Positions 59,165 to 64,000 of a stretch of DNA of 64,000 bases are shown here, piece by piece. A program made the position numbers and the translations under genes. The stretch is taken from the NCBI GenBank assembly GCA_025667525.1, contig CM046881.1, positions 498,253,627-498,317,626 of the forward strand, written 5' to 3'. This DNA is from Glebionis coronaria. Its lineage: Eukaryota; Streptophyta; Magnoliopsida; Asterales; Asteraceae. Positions within the stretch are counted from its first letter, which is position 1. Every line of letters starts with the position of its first letter. The notes under the pieces were generated by a model. That model had not been told where the DNA came from. It ran no database searches and worked only from the letters and a program-made list of their open reading frames with translations.

Positions 59165-60187
59165 TTAAAGCATTGAGTGTATGGTGGAGGCTACAACTCC
59201 TAAGCTTCTCAATCCCGTTCTCCCGAGCAAAGCATTGTACGGCAAGGGACTCTTGACTATACCGAATTCCATCATCACCATTCTGGTTCTCTCGTACTCT
59301 CCCATCGTGACCTCTAGGTCAATGACGCATAGAGGGTAATGGACTTCACCTGAGAAGCCTACCAGAGGTATCCTAGATTCTCTTAGCCTTGACCTTGTTT
59401 GGTATCTTAGTTTTCTAAAGCAATGTTCGTACATTATTTCTGACGAGGAGCCTCCGTCGACATACACTCTTCTCACTACGTATCCTTCGATCATGGCATC
59501 CACTATCACTGGGCAATCACTCAGCTGATAGTATGGTACTAACGGGAATGTTATGGCATTGTCCATCCAATTCTCCACTCTCTCATAGGGTATCTTCCGG
59601 TATCCTTGTGATCTCATCATATTTATGACCTTTTCCTTCCCTTTGACTGGTCCTTTGTCTTTCTGAAATCCTTGCCTGATATCTTTCACCAAATGTGATA
59701 GTCTCCCTGAGGCTACTGCTTCTTCAATTTGCTTTTCGAGGTTAAAGCAATTATTCGTGTCGTGACCCCGATCTTTGTGAAAGTCACAGAACTTGTTCAT
59801 GTTTCTCTTCTCGGGGGTGCCTACCATGGGGGAAGGGGGTGGGAAATTCATGTTTTCCGTGTTTAAGATTTCCTTTGGAGTCTTGGTCAGTAGTGTGAAT
59901 ACTTCCTTCCTAGCATAGGGAGGGCATATCCCCATGTCCCTTCCTTGGCTCCTCCTTTGGTTTTTGTTCCTAGATCCACCTGGGTTTCCTGTCCAGTCAG
60001 GTTTATTATTCTCCCTATCCCATTGTAGAGCCTTGACAATGGCTGTGGTATCGGCAGCTGTCTCTCCCGTGATGAAGGCTCTAACTCTTTCCCACATTTC
60101 ATCCACTGCTTTTGGGATCTTATCGTTGAGTTTCTTAGCTAGTTCTGGGTGTCCATGCCCGTGCATGAATGCCGAAATCCTTAGCAC
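59165..60187 (-). pseudogene. Tat gag C-terminus and protease
   Basis: 340 codons. A single zinc-finger-like motif C134-x2-H137-x4-H142-x4-C147 (FCDFHKDRGHDTNNC) is followed by a retropepsin with the active-site stretch VDGGSSSEI (D244), where most relatives have DTGSS or DGGSSA. It ends at TAA 59165-59167; the RT frame carries on unchanged beyond it. The upstream frame is shifted, so the ATG at 60187 is not a true start. Confidence 0.8.
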
Positions 60188-61140
60188 GGGGGCACGCCCT
60201 TAATGTGTGAGCTTTCATCTTTGAAACGATCTATAAATGTCTGGAGGCTCTCATTGGGCTTCCGTTTGATCCCATGTATCTCGGTGGGATATTTATCATA
60301 TCGTTTCTGTTGTGAGAACTCCTCTAAAAAATTGCTGCTCAATTCTTCAAACCCATCCACACTCTTTGGGTCTAAACTATCAAACCAGTTCCTTGCTTAG
60401 CCACCCAAAGTCTGACGAAACATCTTGCACCACACTGGCATAGGCCACTCTTCTTGCTCAGCAACAGCAGAGAAGATGCTGAGGTGGTCTTCTGGTTCTT
60501 TGCGTCCTTCGTAGACACGGACATTAGCAGGAAGCTTGGCTCGCCTATGATATCCGAAACGCGTGATCCGAGAGGTGAAAGGCATGGGCTTAGGCCACCT
60601 ATATGGTGTGCTCAAATCCTCCGAATCACTATCTGACCTTGAGTCATATCCGGGCTCTGAGCTCTCCTTCCTATGGAAAGACCTAGCTGATCGTGACTTG
60701 GTTTTAGTGCTCTTGGCTTTGCTTACCCTGATCGAGCGATATGACTTAGCGATAGATTTCCTGCGTGAAGGACTTCTATGACGTCTTCGAGTGGACCTAG
60801 ACCAACCCCAGTTTCCAGACTTGGATGAGCTGTCTGAGGAGTATCCTCTTCCTTCCCTCACCGAGGGGCTTCCAAGAGAGTTTCCTGACTCTATCTCTTC
60901 AACCTCCTTATTAAAAAGCTTTCGGGGAGTCATCTTCTCACGATTTTGCTCATCAAATTCCTTCATCATAGTTTTTAGTGTTTCAATGTGTTGTTTGACA
61001 TACGGTGGGGTGAGGCGTCCCTGATTAGGCCTGGGAAGAGGAGGGGTTACCTCCGAAGGATCCCTCTCGTCCCCAGGTGTCCCCGTGTTCAGGATTAGGC
61101 CTAGCCGCTGTGTAGGACCTTGGTCACCGTCTTCCATCAC
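60188..61140 (-). pseudogene. Tat gag N-terminal part
   Basis: From ATG 61140 it runs 247 codons, with a Ser/Arg-rich region (about residues 85-180) and then the capsid start, ending at TAA 60397-60399 after FRQTLGG. The reading continues after that stop (RNWFDSL, SQQKRY) and then shifts frame near 60195, joining the segment at 60187. The ATG lies about 25 bases from the PBS region, a normal position for gag. Confidence 0.8.
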
Positions 61141-61165
61141 TTAGTTTTTGGTAGATTGGTAGCTC

Positions 61166-61184
61166 GGTCCCACGGATGGCGCCA
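61166..61184 (-). other. Primer-binding site of the Tat element
   Basis: The minus strand reads TGGCGCCATCCGTGGGACC, two bases from the LTR edge. TGGCGCC starts are common in Tat elements; I cannot name the tRNA with confidence. Confidence 0.65.
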
Positions 61185-61186
61185 GA

Positions 61187-61346
61187 TGTTGAAGCAAATT
61201 TCCGGATAATCTTCTTCAGCCCTGATCCTTCGGGTATCTTAAGGCTACTCCTTCTAATGAAGCCTTGGATTTCTCCCTCAGAGTATCTTGTGGCTACTCC
61301 TTCCTTATGAAGCCCTAGCTTCCTTCTTCATAGTTCCTTAGTCTAG
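61187..61346 (-). repeat. Right LTR (5' LTR) of the Tat element, first 160 bp
   Basis: It matches 38901-39058 and stops abruptly at TCTAG, where the second Athila element begins. The remainder must lie beyond the window. Confidence 0.8.
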
Positions 61347-62910
61347 TAATAACAAGATTTTTACTCGTTGAAAAGTTCGTTCTCGGTATCTCTTCGAATT
61401 GATTTCCGGTTAATTGTGTGAGATTAGTTGTTCTTGGTGAAACAAATATTTTTGGTTTTGGAAAATAAATGAGCAAGACTTAATAATCAATGACGAGAAA
61501 TTAAAACAAGTTAAAATGTAAACGGTGCGATATTTAAAACTTTAAAAGTAAATGACGAGAAATGAAAGGACGTAAAATTAAAACTTAACAAAAAGTAAAT
61601 GATGCAAATAAAAACTTAAACTAAAAGAAAAGTGAATAAAAATTCAAATAAATAAAAAGGCGGGAAGAATCAAACTTGAAATTAAAAGAAGAAAACTTAA
61701 AATTAAAAACAGAAAGAAGACTGACAGACCTTCATTCGGAACTTCTAGACTTCCGGATGAAGGTTGCTTCATTCGGAACTTCTAGACTTCCGGATGAAGG
61801 TTGCTTCATTCGGAACTTCTAGACTTCCGGATGAAGACTGCTTCATTCGGAACTTCTAGACTTCCGGATGAAGGTCGCTTCATTCGGAACTTCTAGACTT
61901 CCGGATGAAGGTTGCTTCATTCGGAACTTCTAGACTTCCGGATGAAGGTTGCTTCATTCGGAACTTCTAGGCTTCCGGATGAATATTGCTTCATTCGGAA
62001 CTTCTAGACTTCCGGATGAAGGTTGCCTGGGAATGATGGAATACAGTAACAACCAAACCGAAGAACAGGGGATGTACAGTAACAACAATCGATCCTTAAA
62101 TTAATCAGATTCAAACAAAAGATTAAACCAAAACAACCAATAAGCATCAACTAACAATAATCAATCAAAACAAATCATCAAAACTAACTAACATAACCAA
62201 ATCAATCAAAACCCACTTGATCAAAATCATGAAAACTCTAGAACATAAACAATGATGAATAAGAACAAATCAAACAAGAAAGGAAGAAGATGATAAATGA
62301 AAAGCTTGATTAAAAAGTAAGGATTCAATAACAAAAGCGTAAACACAAATTAATCTAGAGAGAGAAAGCATAAGTTTAGAGAGAGAAACTACCTACTCCT
62401 AATCTAATCCTAAAACTAAAACTAACACTAACCAACCCTCTCACATGTTGTGAGGGTGGTATTTATAGGAAATGGAAGTGGTTGGTGGCTTCCTCTTTCT
62501 TTCATTCTTTCTTGGTCCTCAGTCTTTCAGTCTTCTTAAATTCTTCGACTTTTAAGACTTCGTCTCGGGATTTCTTTTAACTCGTCTTGTAATTTCTTCA
62601 TAATTTAGACTTGAGTTCTTCGGCTTTTAGTAAACTTCCGTCTTTTGACTTTTTCTTCGATAAATCTTCAGAATTGGTCTTGGACTTCCGTTCTTTTTCC
62701 ACTCTTGATCTTTCGACTTCATCTTTCGTCTTTTTCTTCGATAAAAGCCCGTGAAAGCCGTGTTTTCTCCACTTTTCACCTTCTCGACCCTGAAACATAA
62801 TAAAAACACAAACCACGCATAATTCCGCCATTTACGACATAAAATATACGTTTAGGTCCTGTTTTAATGTAATTAAGTGGTAGAAAAGATGGGTGTTTTC
62901 ACACCTATCA
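61347..62910 (-). repeat. 3' LTR of the second Athila element
   Basis: 1564 bp. It ends ACACCTATCA at 62910. The central array differs completely from the TTCCG array of the nested element. Confidence 0.75.
61730..62025. repeat. 37-bp tandem repeat, eight copies, each a hairpin
   Basis: Units start at 61730, 61767, 61804, 61841, 61878, 61915, 61952 and 61989. Each contains CTTCATTCGGAA and TTCCGGATGAAG facing each other around CTTCTAGAC, a 12-bp stem with one G-T pair. Confidence 0.9.
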
Positions 62911-64000
62911 AATCCCCTACACTTAACCATTGCAATGCCCTCATGCAATGCTTAGTGATAAAGCAAGGTTTACACTTTCCATCATAATCAACCTACCTTG
63001 GCCTTTATTAAACAACTAAGGAAAAGATAGAAAATAACAAGATGCAACAAGGAAGAAACATGTAAAGAAATCTAAGACTTACATTAGGGCTTGTGTGTCA
63101 TGAATGTTTATCACCCTCAAGTTTCACGTTCCCCATGCCAAGCTTAAAAACAAGATCATTGTTAGTACAAGTTAGCATAACAAACATTTACTCATGCGGT
63201 TCAATTAATCACTTAAACTCCCTTATTCCAATGGGTATCTCTTATGTTTTATTGATGTCTTGAATGATCACGAGGATGCATTGTTGACTTATTTCGATAA
63301 TTTATTTAAGCTGAAAGCAAAGTAGGACGATTTGATCAATAGTTAGCTAAAGGACAAAATCTCTTAAAACTGCTTCTCGGGATATCGAAAAGTTCATATC
63401 TTGGCATAACTTGGTTCACGATTTGAGACCTTTCTCGGGCCGATATTTGGCATGTACTTCATACTTCATATCTTGAGAGACGTGCTTGAGATAATGGTCT
63501 TCTCATCGTTCATAGAGTTTCTTCACTTGGAGACTTTTGAGAGGTACTCCAACTTTGTTGACCACGACTTCATGATTATTTCTTCAATCTCTATTTGGGA
63601 TTTTGAGATACAACGATCCGCCTCCTTTTCGGACTTGGATCTATTTATCCTCATACCTTGTTAGGGTCTTTTCGGATAGACTTCTCCATCATCTTTATGG
63701 GAGTTGATTGCTTTTCGTCGTGAGTCTTGATCCTTCATATTGACTTTGGGAATAATGCTTTTCACATCACTTTGGATCTTCAGAAATAAAATGGAATCCT
63801 CATGCCTTGTTAGGGCCTTTTCAGATTCGCCAATCTTCGCGCCCCGCTTCATAAGTTATGCCTTGGCTATGAACTCTCGTCATTACCGAGCAACTTTTAA
63901 ACGATCTTGGGCTAGAAGCTAAGTAACTTTTCAAATCGTACGACCTTACTTATTGCAGATAATTTATTAGCAAGTGATGGGAGAAAAAGATCATAATTAA
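62911..64000 (-). other. 3' untranslated region of the second Athila element
   Basis: The PPT-like AATCCCCTACACTTAA (complement) is at 62911-62926. The rest aligns to the nested Athila 3' region (50700-51762), including small ORFs on both strands that match at most residues. Conservation on both strands points to nucleotide-level similarity, not coding. Confidence 0.7.

Larger units (their letters stand above)
38901..61346 (-). mobile_element. Tat/Ogre-type Ty3/gypsy element with nested insertions
   Basis: TGTTGAAGCAAATT starts both LTRs (38901 and 61187). The PPT lies beside the left LTR and the PBS beside the right, so the element is on the minus strand: gag, protease, RT, RNase H, a second (archaeal-type) RNase H, then integrase, running from 61140 to 55600. 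The second RNase H and an extra antisense ORF are hallmarks of the Tat clade. A 10.9-kb Athila element sits in the antisense ORF, and another Athila element breaks the right LTR after 160 bp. Without the nested copy the part in view is about 11.5 kb. Confidence 0.85.
61347..64000 (-). mobile_element. Second Athila-type element (right part outside window)
   Basis: The LTR runs 61347-62910, followed by the PPT and 3' untranslated region in the order expected for a minus-strand element. The LTR end near the target resembles that of the nested Athila (AATTCGA, then GATACCGAGA), and the untranslated region is close to 50700-51762. The outermost bases read TAATAACAAG rather than TG, probably a mutated end. 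No coding part is in view. Confidence 0.8.

Noticed and set aside
61730..62025. Evenly spaced direct repeats considered as a CRISPR array
   Set aside because: Units are contiguous without spacers and lie in a plant retrotransposon LTR.

Overview
The window is nuclear DNA from a TE-rich eudicot plant. The evidence is a spliced galactinol synthase gene with plant-type introns, plant-specific Athila, Tat and chromovirus-like Ty3/gypsy elements, a Ty1/copia element, and Stowaway- and hAT-type MITEs. The Tat and Athila sequences recall Asteraceae, but the species cannot be fixed from the sequence. Only one convincing host gene is present: galactinol synthase on the minus strand at 36938-38146, in two exons, encoding 335 residues and ending in APSAA. 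No rRNA gene, tRNA gene or CRISPR array was seen.

Layout. 1-8910: a minus-strand LTR retrotransposon (family A, 2.75-kb LTRs), cut by the window start, with a decayed interior. 8911-11923: mostly featureless, with a Stowaway-like MITE and a possible small split gene. 11924-20155: a complete Athila-like element on the minus strand (TSD ATCAT) that has gag but no pol; a 348-bp hAT-type MITE sits in its right LTR. 20156-20938: CCA-rich and palindromic sequence. 20939-25655: a truncated second copy of family A. 26593-31772: a young copia element (identical 207-bp LTRs, TSD ATTTT) with no usable ORF. 31900-34755: an LTR remnant and two degraded hAT-like elements. 36317-36664: a second copy of the 348-bp MITE, 273 bp beyond the galactinol synthase stop codon. 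38901 to beyond the window: a minus-strand Tat/Ogre-type element carrying gag, protease, RT, two RNase H domains, integrase and an antisense extra ORF. That antisense ORF is split by a complete 10.9-kb Athila element (42381-53306, TSD CTCAT). The Tat right LTR is broken at 61347 by a second Athila element on the minus strand, which runs off the window end.

How the parts relate. The nesting gives an order: Tat first, then both Athila insertions; the hAT MITE landed after the gag-only element. Every retroelement pol visible here is broken by stops or frameshifts, so all depend on other copies.

The least explained feature is structural. Three unrelated retroelements (family A, the gag-only Athila-like element, the copia element) each carry, just downstream of the primer-binding site, a run of short hairpins whose two arms change together while the loops stay similar. 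This is the main candidate here for an undescribed RNA-level system. Two further shared signals are a GCGCT-CTCGGGAGGCA motif about 43 bases after the last stop codon in both Athila-type elements, and repeated polypurine-tract-like motifs in their 3' regions.
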